From: Pantanalinema rosaneae
Lineage (GTDB): Bacteria; Cyanobacteriota; Cyanobacteriia; Leptolyngbyales; Leptolyngbyaceae
Reading direction: 5' to 3'
NCBI RefSeq assembly: GCF_050753385.1
Contig: NZ_JBLZFZ010000033.1
Location: 21,233 to 85,232 of the forward strand
Length of the DNA stretch: 64,000 nt
The notes beneath the pieces were generated by a model, which worked only from the letters and a program-made list of their open reading frames with translations, was not told the origin of the DNA and ran no database searches. Below, piece after piece: positions 17,804 to 27,324 of this stretch. Each line of letters starts with the position of its first letter. The stretch's first letter is position 1. A program made the position numbers and the translations under genes.

Positions 17804-19744
17804 ATGACAAGCAACTACGGTGCCGAGCAGATTCAAGTCCTGGAGGGCATTGAGCACGTTCGTAAGCGTCCGGGGATGTACATTGGCAGCACCGGACCCA
17901 GAGGGCTTCACCATCTAGTGTACGAGGTTGTGGACAACTCGGTTGATGAAGCACTGGCAGGATACTGCAAGAATATTCAGATTACCTTAAACCCCGATCA
18001 CTCGGTCACTGTAGTTGATGATGGTCGTGGTATTCCTACGGACATCCATCCCCGCACGGGCAAATCAGCCCTGGAAACTGTGCTAACGGTGTTAGGAGCC
18101 GGGGGAAAATTTGGAGAAGGTGGCGGTTATAAAGTTTCTGGGGGACTACACGGGGTCGGGGTATCGGTTGTGAATGCCCTATCGGAATGGGTGGAAGCCA
18201 CCGTTTGGCGAGATAAGCAGGTCTATCTGCAACGGTTTGAGCGGGGAGTGCCCAAAACTGATTTACAGGCAGAACCCACTGCGACTAACCGGACTGGCAC
18301 ATCTATCACCTTTCAGCCTGATCCCACTATCTTTACTACGGGGACGGTCTTTGACTATGCCACGTTGGCAGGTCGCTTGCGGGAACTGGCGTTCTTGAAT
18401 GGTGGGGTAAAAATTACCTTCACGGATAACCGCCCGGAGTTTTTCAAACAGGGTGAACCCCATGTAGATGTGTATTACTACGAGGGGGGCATTCGGGAAT
18501 ATGTTGCCTACATGAATAGTGATAAGCAAGCTCTGAATGAAGAGGTGATCTACATTCAGGGTGAGCGTAACAATGTGCAGGTGGAAGTGGCATTGCAATG
18601 GTGTACCGATGCCTACACAGACAATCTATTAGGTTTTGCCAATAATATTCGGACGATCGATGGTGGAACGCACTTAGAAGGCTTGAAAGCGGTGCTGACT
18701 CGTACCATGAATGCGATCGCCCGCAAGCGCAACAAGCTGAAGGAAGGGGACTCAAATCTAGCTGGGGAAAACATCCGAGAAGGCTTGACGGGTGTAATTT
18801 CGGTGAAAGTACCCGACCCTGAATTTGAAGGGCAAACCAAAACCAAACTGGGCAATACTGAAGTGCGCGGCATTGTCGATTCGTTGGTGGGTGAGGTATT
18901 GACGGAATATCTCGATTTCCGACCTGGGGTTGCAGATGCGGTGTTGGATAAGGCGATCGAAGCTTTTAAAGCAGCAGAAGCGGCTCGGAAAGCGCGAGAA
19001 CTGGTACGCCGCAAATCGGTATTGGAGTCCTCTACACTCCCCGGTAAGCTGGCGGATTGTAGTTCCAGAGATCCGGCGGAGTCAGAAATCTTCATTGTGG
19101 AAGGGGATTCCGCCGGTGGGTCTGCTAAACAAGGACGCGATCGGCGCTTCCAGGCTATCCTGCCGTTGCGCGGGAAGATTCTCAATATTGAAAAAACTGA
19201 CGATGCCAAAATCTACAAAAATACTGAAATCCAGTCCTTGATCACGGCACTGGGGTTGGGAATCAAAGGGGAAGAATTTGATGCTTCGCAACTGCGCTAC
19301 CACCGGATTTGTCTGATGACCGATGCGGACGTGGATGGTGCCCATATTCGGACTCTGTTACTGACCTTCTTCTATCGCTATCAACGATCGTTAGTGGATC
19401 AGGGTTATGTCTATATCGCTTGCCCACCCCTATACAAGATCGAGCGCGGACGAAATCACTTCTACTGCTACAGCGATCGCGAACGGGATCAGCTCGTTGC
19501 CACTTTCCCCGAAAATGCGAAATATGAGATTCAACGCTTCAAAGGGTTAGGGGAAATGATGCCTGCCCAACTCTGGGAAACCACGATGAATCCTGAAACT
19601 CGGACGCTGAAGCGGGTGGAAATTGAAGATGCGGCAGAAGCCGATCGGGTCTTCACTGTATTGATGGGCGATCGGGTGGCTCCTCGGCGGGAATTCATTG
19701 AAACCTATGGCCCGAAACTGAATTTGACCGATTTGGATATTTAA
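17804..19744 (+). CDS. gyrB: DNA gyrase subunit B
   Basis: The ATPase subunit of the type II topoisomerase that introduces negative supercoils. The 646 residues contain the GHKL ATPase (EVVDNSVDEALAGY; GLHGVG), the transducer, and the Toprim domain (EGDSAGGSAKQGRDR; DADVDGAHIRTLLLTFFYR), ending with the typical C-terminal segment. Length is normal for the bacterial form without the Gram-negative insert. miaA is divergent 130 bases upstream; a TAGAAT about 75 bases before the start is a possible -10 box. The stop codon overlaps the start of a dispersed repeat (19741-19811). Confidence 0.97.
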   Translation: MTSNYGAEQIQVLEGIEHVRKRPGMYIGSTGPRGLHHLVYEVVDNSVDEALAGYCKNIQITLNPDHSVTVVDDGRGIPTDIHPRTGKSALETVLTVLGAGGKFGEGGGYKVSGGLHGVGVSVVNALSEWVEATVWRDKQVYLQRFERGVPKTDLQAEPTATNRTGTSITFQPDPTIFTTGTVFDYATLAGRLRELAFLNGGVKITFTDNRPEFFKQGEPHVDVYYYEGGIREYVAYMNSDKQALNEEVIYIQGERNNVQVEVALQWCTDAYTDNLLGFANNIRTIDGGTHLEGLKAVLTRTMNAIARKRNKLKEGDSNLAGENIREGLTGVISVKVPDPEFEGQTKTKLGNTEVRGIVDSLVGEVLTEYLDFRPGVADAVLDKAIEAFKAAEAARKARELVRRKSVLESSTLPGKLADCSSRDPAESEIFIVEGDSAGGSAKQGRDRRFQAILPLRGKILNIEKTDDAKIYKNTEIQSLITALGLGIKGEEFDASQLRYHRICLMTDADVDGAHIRTLLLTFFYRYQRSLVDQGYVYIACPPLYKIERGRNHFYCYSDRERDQLVATFPENAKYEIQRFKGLGEMMPAQLWETTMNPETRTLKRVEIEDAAEADRVFTVLMGDRVAPRREFIETYGPKLNLTDLDI

Positions 19745-19811
19745 AGATGATTGACCGAATGCCAGACCCCGACAATTTGGAGGAATAAATTTTTCTGGAA
19801 ATGACCTTAAG
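19741..19811. repeat. Dispersed 3'-end repeat, copy 1
   Basis: About 70 bases beginning TTAAAGATGATTGACCGAAT at the gyrB stop are alignable, with roughly three quarters identity, to 29541-29608. Both copies lie between convergent genes just after a stop codon. There is no strong stem-loop. Confidence 0.7.
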
Positions 19812-20898
19812 CGAGGGGTAACGAAAACCGGAAGGTGCTACCGCGTCCTACCTGACTTTCTACCTCGATCGTGCCCCCTTGCAGTTCTACCAGACGGCGA
19901 GAGATCGCTAAGCCAATTCCGGTGCCCCCCGATTGCCGATCGCGCGATCGATCGGCTCGCCAGAAGCGTTCAAAAATATGCGGCAGTTCTTCCGGAGCGA
20001 TGCCCTGTCCGGTATCCGTGACGGCAATCCAAAGTTTACCGAATTCACTCCAGGCAGAAATGGTAATAGAACCTGCCTGGGTATACCGCAGGGCGTTTCC
20101 GACCAAATTGACTAATATTTGTTCAACTCGCTCTGGGTCTGCCAGCACAGGCGGCAAATCTGCCAGACAATTTAGTCTTAAAGCGGGACCGTCTTCGAGC
20201 AGTTGATCCGAAAACTTTTGGACTAACGCTGTCAGTAGGGGAAATATTTCTAAGCGTTGGGCGCGAATGGGTAGGTAGCCAGCTTCAGCTTGCGATAACT
20301 CTTGCAAGTCATTCACCAATCGCCGTAACCGAGCCGTTTCTTTGGCAAGGCGGTGATAAATATCCACTGATGGCTCGATCGTGCCATCAGCTAACCCTTC
20401 CAGATATCCCTGAACTACCGTCAGTGGTGTTCTTAACTCATGGGTTAAGTCCCCAATTAATTCCCGCCGTCGCTGCTCCACGCCTTCTAGGGTTGTCGCC
20501 ATCTGGTTAAAACTGAGGGCAAGTTGATTTAACTCCGGGATATCGCTATTGGGTAAGCGTTCCTGTAAATGCCCAGCTGCTACCTTTTGAGTCACCCGTT
20601 CAATTTGGACGAGGGGTTTAGTGATCCGTTTGGATACCAGATAACTCAACCCTCCGGCGGCAGAAGCACCCACCGCCACCGACCAGATGGCTCCCCGGCT
20701 CCAGGCGGATTCAAACCCCTCCACTAAACGCTGCCGCACTAGAAACAGATTGAAGCCACTAAATTCCATTTGCTGCAAATGCAGCACAAAAAAGCGGGGC
20801 GAGTAGAGTTTGCCAACAATCACCAGCGTACTTAATCCCACTACCATGACGGTTAGGTGAGAGAGAAATAGGCGGCCTCGAAGTCCTAGTTTTCCCAT
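19807..20898 (-). CDS. Sensor histidine kinase with HAMP domain
   Basis: 363 residues: two membrane helices (about 12-30 and 70-88) flanking a short sensor segment, a HAMP domain (about 90-140), a phosphoacceptor helix with His153 in DLTHELRTPL, and a C-terminal HATPase domain with NALRYT (N box), DTGQGI (G1) and GGTGIGLAI (G2). It is the partner of the response regulator 16 bases upstream, and the two are surely co-transcribed. The periplasmic part is only about 40 residues, so the signal may be sensed in the membrane. The stimulus is unknown. Convergent with gyrB. Confidence 0.93.
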   Translation of the reverse strand: MGKLGLRGRLFLSHLTVMVVGLSTLVIVGKLYSPRFFVLHLQQMEFSGFNLFLVRQRLVEGFESAWSRGAIWSVAVGASAAGGLSYLVSKRITKPLVQIERVTQKVAAGHLQERLPNSDIPELNQLALSFNQMATTLEGVEQRRRELIGDLTHELRTPLTVVQGYLEGLADGTIEPSVDIYHRLAKETARLRRLVNDLQELSQAEAGYLPIRAQRLEIFPLLTALVQKFSDQLLEDGPALRLNCLADLPPVLADPERVEQILVNLVGNALRYTQAGSITISAWSEFGKLWIAVTDTGQGIAPEELPHIFERFWRADRSRDRQSGGTGIGLAISRRLVELQGGTIEVESQVGRGSTFRFSLPLA

Positions 20899-20914
20899 CA
20901 GCGATCGCTAGCCC

Positions 20915-21625
20915 CTATGTGGGTGAATCTTCAAATTTGTAACCGACCCCAATCACTGTTTTAACGAATGTGGGGTTGGCTGGATCAGGTTCAATCTTTT
21001 TCCGGAGCCGCGCAATGTGCGTATCCACCACCCGTTCATCGCCAAAAAAGTTGTCGCCCCAGAGTTTATCGATCAGTTGTGCCCGGTTCCAGACTCGACC
21101 GGGATAGCTCATAAAAGTTGCCAGGAGATCAAATTCCAGGGTTGTCAGATCCAAGGGTTCCATTGACTCGGAATCGTCCTCACACCGTTGCGCCGATCGC
21201 TGATCTAAATCAATTAAAAAGTGTTGCGTTCGGTATGTTTGAGTTTGCCCACCCTGGCGTAAGGTGCGCCGGAGCAATGCTCGTACCCGCGCCACTAACT
21301 CCTTGGGACTGAAGGGTTTGACCATGTAATCATCGGCTCCGGTAGACAGACCAATGATGCGATCGATCTCTTCTCCTCGCGCCGTCAACATCAAAATAAA
21401 TGGATCCTTAATCCCAGGCTTTTGGCGAATCCGGGCACAGACTTCCAGCCCATCCAAACCGGGAATCATCAAATCCAGAATAATCAGATCGGGCTTCTGC
21501 TCCTGAAATACCTGCAAGGCGGTAATCCCATCCCGACAAATCCGGCAGGCAAAGCCTTCTTTCTCCAAATAAAGCTGAATGAGCTGGGCAATTTCGGCTT
21601 CGTCTTCAACAATCAGAATTTCCAT
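20915..21625 (-). CDS. OmpR-family response regulator
   Basis: 236 residues. The receiver domain has phosphoacceptor Asp51 (LIILDLMIPG) and the conserved Thr and Lys (MLTARGEE; VKPFSP). The winged-helix DNA-binding domain (about 150-232) ends with DTHIARLRKKIEPDP and VIGVGYKFE. It is the first gene of a two-gene operon with the downstream kinase. It is divergent from the 21762 gene, so the 60-135 bases between them may carry a shared operator. I do not assign it to a named cyanobacterial regulator. Confidence 0.94.
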   Translation of the reverse strand: MEILIVEDEAEIAQLIQLYLEKEGFACRICRDGITALQVFQEQKPDLIILDLMIPGLDGLEVCARIRQKPGIKDPFILMLTARGEEIDRIIGLSTGADDYMVKPFSPKELVARVRALLRRTLRQGGQTQTYRTQHFLIDLDQRSAQRCEDDSESMEPLDLTTLEFDLLATFMSYPGRVWNRAQLIDKLWGDNFFGDERVVDTHIARLRKKIEPDPANPTFVKTVIGVGYKFEDSPT

Positions 21626-21761
21626 ATCAACCTAGCGTTAATCCGTCAGTGACTCATTCATAGGTAGCAAGCATTTTTCTCTACCTATGCTATTTACTGA
21701 TCGTCCCTATCATAGCGGCGACTTTTCTCCCCCGATGACCATCTCAATTCTAAAGACTAGG

Positions 21762-23645
21762 ATGGTAGCAATAGATTCAGTTAACTGCTTTATGGAACCC
21801 GTGGCACAGCAGGAAGGTTTGCAACGGATTGCCCAACGACTTCAGGAAGATTTGCGACTACTGCTCATTCCTGTCCCCGTTCAGATCCAGTGTGTGCTGA
21901 AACAGGGCAGTTTGATGGTGTTGGGGCAGCATCCCGCCGGAACGACCCTTGATCCGGCACAAGTGTTTGGCAAGCTAGAGCAATCGATCGCGACATTACC
22001 CTCTGAGTTGACGATCGGGTTGTATGACACCGCACCGCCATCAGTCATTCCCACCAAGTTGTACTTGCGGGTATTGGGGCAGAAGCAACCCTATACCTTT
22101 CATACGTTTGACTTTGTGCCTAAACTGCCAAGACCTCAGTCTGTAGAAATCCCAGATTTGGCATGGCATGAACCCAGTTTTGTTGACTCTCTGGTGGACG
22201 ATGAGGTCAGGGAGCAAAGCGATTTCAATGACCTGCATTCTCGCCAATCCCACGATCCCGATCGGTTTGAGGATGAGAGTAGCCTGGTCTATTCCAGCGA
22301 TTCTGGTGACATGGATAGGGCTGATCCCCTGGGATGGACACCGACTACCGACATCTCAACCCAGACTAGGACTCGATCGCGTTCCTCTAAATCTTTTCCC
22401 TGGCTGATCGTGGCAGGTGGTTTGGGGGCAGTAGTGATGGCAGGAGCCGGATTTCTGCTCAGTCGTCCCTGCGTGATCGGAGCCTGCGAACCGCTACAAA
22501 CGGCGCAACAGACGAGTCAGCAGGCGGCTGAACTGGCAAAAACCGCTAAATCTCCCGCCGAATTGGCACCCCTTCAGCAGCAGTTAGTGGCAGCCCAGCG
22601 ATCGCTCGACCAGATTCCCTCCTGGTCAGGACACTACGCGACAGCTCAAGCCCTGCGGCAAAGTTTGGAGCAAGTGACCACCGCCGAGCAGCAGGTGGAA
22701 ACCGCTCAACAAAAGATGCAAACGGTGCCCCAGCCGATGAGTGAATGGCAGGCAACCCAAGCCCTCTGGGAACAGGCGATCGCGCAGATGCAGGCGATTC
22801 CTCCCGAAAGTGCGCTCCATGCCTTTGCCCAAGAACGACTGGCGGACTATCAGCAACGTTTAGCCGCAACCAATCAGCTAATGGCAATGGAGCAAACAGC
22901 GCAGAAACAACTACAAACCGCCAAGGATACCGCCCAGGTGGCAGAAGCGCGGCAGGGCATTGCTCAAGAGCTTTCAGATTGGCAACTGGTGCAATCCACC
23001 TGGCAGGTAGCAATCAATGCTTTGAAACAAGTGCCGCAGATGACCACCAGTTATGCCGCCGCGCAACAGTTGCAGCCGAACTATCAAGCCAAACTGGCTG
23101 CCGCTCGATCGCGATCGGGGCAGGAACAACTGGCGAAACGCTCCTATGCTCAGGCGGTGAACCTCGCGAATCAGGCAACGGCGAGACAGAAGCAAAACCA
23201 ATGGTCACAAGCGTTGGTCAGTTGGCGACAGGCGATCGCGGCGGCGAAGCGTGTACCGACGGATACTGCCCAATATGCCGAAGCCCAAAATTTAGTCACA
23301 AGCTACACCACGTCCTTACAGCAGGCAGAAAACTTGGTGCGAGTCCGCACAGATCTGGAAAAAGCTTGTGCTGCCATTACACCTCGCATCTGTAACTATC
23401 GGATCACCAACGATCTGATTCGAGTCACGTTGACCCAAACCTATCAGCGCACTCTCATGGCAAAGGGCTATGTCAGTTACTCAGAAGGCGATTATGACAC
23501 GATGCAGGGTATTCGTCGTCACTTAAAGACCTTAGAGAATGCGCTACAGATCATCTCGGATAATGCTGGTTTGCCAGTCGAGGTTTATGCCGCCGGTGGC
23601 TCGGAATTGATCGGCTCTTTTAGCCCCGGCGGATCGAATAACTAA
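21762..23645 (+). CDS. Large single-TM protein with N-terminal domain and W/A helical repeats
   Basis: About 627 residues from the ATG at 21762; in-frame ATGs at 21687, 21735 and 21792 are also possible and none has a clear Shine-Dalgarno. Parts in order: a soluble N-terminal alpha/beta domain (about 130 residues), an acidic linker, one membrane helix (LIVAGGLGAVVMAGAGFLL), about four helical repeats with W-x-AI...IP...Y..AQ spacing, and a C-terminal domain starting ACAAITPRICNYR and ending near LPVEVYAAGG. The N-terminal domain and repeats resemble those of the 27673 gene. No enzyme motif is visible. It is probably a membrane scaffold of unknown function. Confidence 0.8.
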   Translation: MVAIDSVNCFMEPVAQQEGLQRIAQRLQEDLRLLLIPVPVQIQCVLKQGSLMVLGQHPAGTTLDPAQVFGKLEQSIATLPSELTIGLYDTAPPSVIPTKLYLRVLGQKQPYTFHTFDFVPKLPRPQSVEIPDLAWHEPSFVDSLVDDEVREQSDFNDLHSRQSHDPDRFEDESSLVYSSDSGDMDRADPLGWTPTTDISTQTRTRSRSSKSFPWLIVAGGLGAVVMAGAGFLLSRPCVIGACEPLQTAQQTSQQAAELAKTAKSPAELAPLQQQLVAAQRSLDQIPSWSGHYATAQALRQSLEQVTTAEQQVETAQQKMQTVPQPMSEWQATQALWEQAIAQMQAIPPESALHAFAQERLADYQQRLAATNQLMAMEQTAQKQLQTAKDTAQVAEARQGIAQELSDWQLVQSTWQVAINALKQVPQMTTSYAAAQQLQPNYQAKLAAARSRSGQEQLAKRSYAQAVNLANQATARQKQNQWSQALVSWRQAIAAAKRVPTDTAQYAEAQNLVTSYTTSLQQAENLVRVRTDLEKACAAITPRICNYRITNDLIRVTLTQTYQRTLMAKGYVSYSEGDYDTMQGIRRHLKTLENALQIISDNAGLPVEVYAAGGSELIGSFSPGGSNN

Positions 23646-23663
23646 AAAAGTTGGGAAATGGGG

Positions 23664-23693
23664 TTGCCAGTTTCAAGACCTTGTTGTTATGAT
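23664..23693 (+). promoter_or_regulatory. Promoter of initiator tRNA
   Basis: TTGCCA (23664-23669) and TATGAT (23688-23693) are 18 bases apart and end 11 bases before the tRNA, a good sigma-70 type arrangement. Confidence 0.6.
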
Positions 23694-23704
23694 TGATAAG
23701 CCGA

Positions 23705-23781
<77 letters not shown>

Positions 23782-23794
23782 AATAACACTTAGT

Positions 23795-23835
23795 AAACCC
23801 TGTTCCGCAGAATGTGTAACAGGGTTTAACTTTAT
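23795..23835 (+). terminator. Terminator after initiator tRNA
   Basis: AAACCCTGTT (23795-23804) and AACAGGGTTT (23818-23827) make a ten-pair stem with a 13-base loop, followed by AACTTTATG. The U tract is short, but position and stem strength fit. Confidence 0.75.
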
Positions 23836-23951
23836 GTTGATCCGATCGCCAGTCTCCCGCATCCACCGTTACAATCCTGAATACCAGGAGCTTCACTCCC
23901 CTGGCACATCTAATATTTTGTAAATCGAAGGAATTCTCTGGGTTAAATCCT

Positions 23952-25511
23952 ATGATGACAAAACTACAACAACCCCTCCTGGTGGGTGGCGTGGCTCTGG
24001 TAATGGGGGTCTGGTTTCTCAGTGCCCTGGAACACGCGATCGGGGAGTGGAGTGTGTATGGGCTATTTCTAGCTGCGATCGGGGTCGGGGTCTGGTGGTT
24101 ACGCCAACCTGTGATTACTCCGGCTAGAACACGTCCGGCTCCCAGTCAGATTGATACCAGTCTGGTCGAACGGGAGATCACCCTTGCCCGTCAGGTGATT
24201 AGCCAACTGGCAACGGAGGCAGATACCCCAGAAGCGGCTGGCTCTCTGGCGCAGGCTCAAGTGTCTCTGTTACAAGAGCGGTTGACTCAATTAGGAACGG
24301 AACTCCAACGAGACGATCTGCGCTTTATGGTCATGGGTGGCAAAGGTTCAGGGAAAACGACCCTGATTCACCTGCTGCAAGCGACCTGGGTGGAGCAAAC
24401 GGGGAAATCGATCGATTTGTATGAAGCCCCCAGTTTTTCGGTGACAACGGCGACTGGGTTGACGGCAGATACGATCGCCATGCAGCAAGCCACGATCGCA
24501 GATTTGATGATTTTCCTGGTGACAGGAGATATTACCGAGTCAGAGTACCAAACCCTGAAACAATTGGCAGAGCGCAAGCGGTTGATGCTGGCGTTTAACA
24601 AACAGGATTTGTATTTGCCAGAGGAACGCCAAACGATTTTCACGCGCTTGCAGGAACGGGGGCAGACGGTATTACCAAGTGCGGACGTGGTGGCGATCGC
24701 GACGGCTCCCAATCCCTTGAAAGTCCGGCAACATCAGGCTGATGGTGAAATTCAGGAATGGTTAGAAGATCAGGCTCCTGATATTGCATCCCTGACGCAA
24801 CGGTTGGATCAGATCGTGCAACAGGAAAGTCAGCAGTTGGTGTTAGCCAGTTGCTTTGATCAAGCGATGGCTCTAAAACAGCAGGCAAACTCGGCATTAA
24901 ATGATCTCCGTCGTGCCCAAGCCTTGCCGATGATTGAACAGTTTCAGTGGGTGTCGGCGGCAACGGCGTTTGCCAGCCCTCTGCCCACCCTGGATGTGTT
25001 AGCGACGGCAGCAATCAATGGTCAAATGATTCTCGATTTGGGCAACCTGTATCAGCAGAAATTCTCCCTTCAGCAAGCCCAAAAAGCCGCAGCAACGCTG
25101 GGCAGTTTAATGCTGAAGTTGGGCTTGGTGGAACTGTCTACTCGGGCGATCGCGGGTCTGCTCAAAACGAATGCTGTCACCTATGTGGCGGGGGGCTGCA
25201 TTCAGGGGATTAGTGCTGCTTACCTGACTCGGGTTGCCGGACTGACCTTAGTGGAATACTTCCATGCCCAGGAGCCCAATTTAACGGCGGCTGAAGCCAA
25301 ACCATTCGCGATCGATCGACTGAGCCAGATTTTGCAAACCGTCTTCCGCCAGAATCAACAACCGTCCTTACTGCAAGTGTTTATTGGTCAAGCCAGCGAT
25401 CGCTTGCTGCCGAAATTAGCGGCGAGTTCTGGTAGCTTAGGGGTGGAATCCGCCTCCTTGACTGGACAAACTGCCAGCATTCTAGAGCAGAATGGAGCTA
25501 GTAGCTGTTGA
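23952..25511 (+). CDS. Membrane-associated P-loop GTPase, DUF697-like (first of a pair)
   Basis: 519 residues: two N-terminal membrane helices (about 8-50), a linker helix, a P-loop NTPase domain with GGKGSGKT (129-136) and the guanine-specificity motif FNKQD, then a long helical C-terminal part with hydrophobic hairpins as in DUF697 (YcjF-type) proteins. A clean switch II DxxG motif is not obvious, unlike in the next gene. It is followed after 16 bases by the second GTPase on the same strand. Such paired membrane GTPases are seen in cyanobacteria without a defined role. Membrane remodelling or regulation of membrane proteins is a guess. Confidence 0.82.
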   Translation: MMTKLQQPLLVGGVALVMGVWFLSALEHAIGEWSVYGLFLAAIGVGVWWLRQPVITPARTRPAPSQIDTSLVEREITLARQVISQLATEADTPEAAGSLAQAQVSLLQERLTQLGTELQRDDLRFMVMGGKGSGKTTLIHLLQATWVEQTGKSIDLYEAPSFSVTTATGLTADTIAMQQATIADLMIFLVTGDITESEYQTLKQLAERKRLMLAFNKQDLYLPEERQTIFTRLQERGQTVLPSADVVAIATAPNPLKVRQHQADGEIQEWLEDQAPDIASLTQRLDQIVQQESQQLVLASCFDQAMALKQQANSALNDLRRAQALPMIEQFQWVSAATAFASPLPTLDVLATAAINGQMILDLGNLYQQKFSLQQAQKAAATLGSLMLKLGLVELSTRAIAGLLKTNAVTYVAGGCIQGISAAYLTRVAGLTLVEYFHAQEPNLTAAEAKPFAIDRLSQILQTVFRQNQQPSLLQVFIGQASDRLLPKLAASSGSLGVESASLTGQTASILEQNGASSC

Positions 25512-25527
25512 TTGATGCATAGGCTTC

Positions 25528-26961
25528 ATGCAACCTCTGTTTCCTACACCTGAGACTGCTTCCCGATCGGCTGATGGAGCTGATCGGGAAGTGTCGTATC
25601 TGGTACAGGCGCGTGCCAGTGTGCGGCAAGTGCTGAACCGCTATACTCCTTATTTACGAGCGGCTCGGACTCGTCCGATGAATTTAACGCTCCAATCTAC
25701 GCTGAAAGCCGAGATGGATCGGTTGTCAGTGACGTTGAATAAGCTGGAGCAGGGAATTGTGCGGATTGCCGTCTTTGGACTGGTTAGCCGGGGCAAGTCG
25801 GCAGTATTGAATGCCCTCATGGGAGAGAAGGTGCTGCCCACCGGACCACTGAATGGGGTAACACTGGAGCCGCGATCGGTGTCCTGGACACTCCATTCGG
25901 ATTGGCTACCAGACACGCCGATCGAATTGATCGATACACCGGGACTGGATGAAATTGATGGTCAGACGCGGGCAGACATGGCGCGAGAGGTGTCGCGGCA
26001 AGCGGATCTAATTTTGTTTGTGGTGGCAGGGGATATTACCCGGACGGAATATCAAGCGTTATGTGACCTGCGACTGGCGCAAAAACCATTGTTGTTAGTG
26101 TTTAACAAAATTGATCTGTATCCCGATCAAACCCGCCAGGAAATTTACCAGAGTCTACAACGGCTAGCCGCCAGAACTCAGGAGGGTGAGGAACTACAAC
26201 AACTGCTATCCGCTAATGAAATTGTTTTGGTGGCGGCGGAACCTGCCCCCCTGCAAGTGCGAGTGGAGTTGCCGGATGGTCAGGTGCGTTATGAATGGGA
26301 AGCTCCACCGATGCAGATTGATCCGTTGCAGCAAAAGATTGCGGCAATTCTGGAGCGGGAAGGTCGCACGTTAATGTCTCTGAATGCGCTGGTACAGGCA
26401 AAGGAAGCAGAAGAACTGTTAACCAGCCGAATTCTGGAATTGCGTCAGCCGGAAGCCGAAGCCTTGATTCAACGCTTTGTCACCTATAAGGCGCTGGCGG
26501 TGGCATTAAACCCGATTGCGATTCTGGATGTGTTTGGTGGTTTTGTCTCTGACCTGGCGATGATTCGTGCCCTCTCGGAACTGTATGGGTTGCCCGTGAC
26601 TCGCCATGAAGCGGCACAACTTTGGAAAACGATTTTACTCAGTTCTGGTGGGCTGTTACTCACTGAGATTGGCAGTGGACTGATGTTTGGCATTGGCAAA
26701 ACGGCAACGGCGGCTGCCGCCGGAGTTGATAGTTCGGCAGGGATTTCAGCCTACCTGGGAGCCGCGATCGCTCAGGGGGCGATCGCCGGATTTGGCACCT
26801 ATTCCGTCGGTCGAGCCATTCAGGTTTATCTGGAACAGGGCTGTAGTTGGGGATCCCAGGGAGCCAGTACCGTGATTCAGGAAATTCTCAGCCAGCTTGA
26901 TTCCCAAACAATCATCTACCGGTTGCGGCAGGAATTAAGTCAACAGCTCGGCATGTTTTAA
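25528..26961 (+). CDS. Dynamin/Era-like GTPase with DUF697 C-terminus (second of a pair)
   Basis: 477 residues with no N-terminal membrane helix. It has a complete G domain: G1 GLVSRGKS (84-91), G3 DTPGLDE and G4 FNKID. The C-terminal half (about 330-450) contains YKALAVALNPIAILDVF and Gly/Ala-rich hydrophobic hairpins typical of DUF697. Compared with its neighbour the switch II motif is intact, so this is probably the active GTPase of the pair. The spacing of 16 bases indicates an operon. The ATG at 25528 follows the upstream stop directly; a strong Shine-Dalgarno is lacking. Confidence 0.85.
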   Translation: MQPLFPTPETASRSADGADREVSYLVQARASVRQVLNRYTPYLRAARTRPMNLTLQSTLKAEMDRLSVTLNKLEQGIVRIAVFGLVSRGKSAVLNALMGEKVLPTGPLNGVTLEPRSVSWTLHSDWLPDTPIELIDTPGLDEIDGQTRADMAREVSRQADLILFVVAGDITRTEYQALCDLRLAQKPLLLVFNKIDLYPDQTRQEIYQSLQRLAARTQEGEELQQLLSANEIVLVAAEPAPLQVRVELPDGQVRYEWEAPPMQIDPLQQKIAAILEREGRTLMSLNALVQAKEAEELLTSRILELRQPEAEALIQRFVTYKALAVALNPIAILDVFGGFVSDLAMIRALSELYGLPVTRHEAAQLWKTILLSSGGLLLTEIGSGLMFGIGKTATAAAAGVDSSAGISAYLGAAIAQGAIAGFGTYSVGRAIQVYLEQGCSWGSQGASTVIQEILSQLDSQTIIYRLRQELSQQLGMF

Positions 26962-26988
26962 CGATATGTTTTAATGATGTCAAGTTCT

Positions 26989-27000
26989 TGTGATATCACA
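26989..27000. promoter_or_regulatory. Perfect 12-base palindrome
   Basis: TGTGATATCACA lies between the GTPase stop and the 30-residue gene at 27062. It could be an operator. It has half-sites like those of CRP-type proteins but only two bases between them instead of six. Confidence 0.3.
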
Positions 27001-27061
27001 GTCATAGGGCTGTCAAATCAACTTTGTATGGTAAGAGCGTCCTACCACAAGGTGTTTAGCC

Positions 27062-27154
27062 ATGCTTCCCATTCCCTTTGCAGCACTGATTGTAGGCTTG
27101 TTAGTTTTCTCCGGTTTTCTAACGGTGAGCTACCTGTTTCCCAGTAAACGGTAA
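27062..27154 (+). CDS. 30-residue single-TM small protein
   Basis: The frame reads MLPIPFAALIVGLL, continues through a second hydrophobic stretch and ends SYLFPSKR: a single membrane helix with a basic C-terminus, the size of photosynthetic small subunits such as PetL or PsaM. I cannot match it to any of these by sequence. AAGGTG eight bases before the ATG supports translation. It converges on another small membrane protein gene with a strong hairpin between them. Confidence 0.55.
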   Translation: MLPIPFAALIVGLLVFSGFLTVSYLFPSKR

Positions 27155-27273
27155 ATCGAATGGCTCTCGTGTCTTCTAAGCAGACCTGCGCTTCAACCCA
27201 GTTCACTGCGACCCGGAATCTAAGCTATCGTCAAGAGTGATGGTTGGATGATTTACCTGATGCATCAATGAAT

Positions 27274-27301
27274 CCCCCTGAAATTCAGTCGTTTCAGGGG
27301 G
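27274..27301. terminator. Hairpin between two convergent small genes
   Basis: CCCCCTGAAA (27274-27283) and TTTCAGGGGG (27292-27301) form a perfect ten-pair stem with an eight-base loop. No long U tract follows on either strand, but the position between convergent genes suggests a bidirectional terminator. Confidence 0.6.
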
Positions 27302-27324
27302 ACAGGTGTTTAAATGCTGAAAAT

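Noticed and set aside
18613..19209. Long minus-strand open frame antisense to gyrB
   Set aside because: A shadow of the gyrB codon pattern; no start signals or family match.
26989..27000. TGTGATATCACA as a CRP-type binding site
   Set aside because: The half-sites match, but the spacer is two bases rather than six, so a CRP homologue would not bind in the normal way; kept only as an unexplained palindrome.
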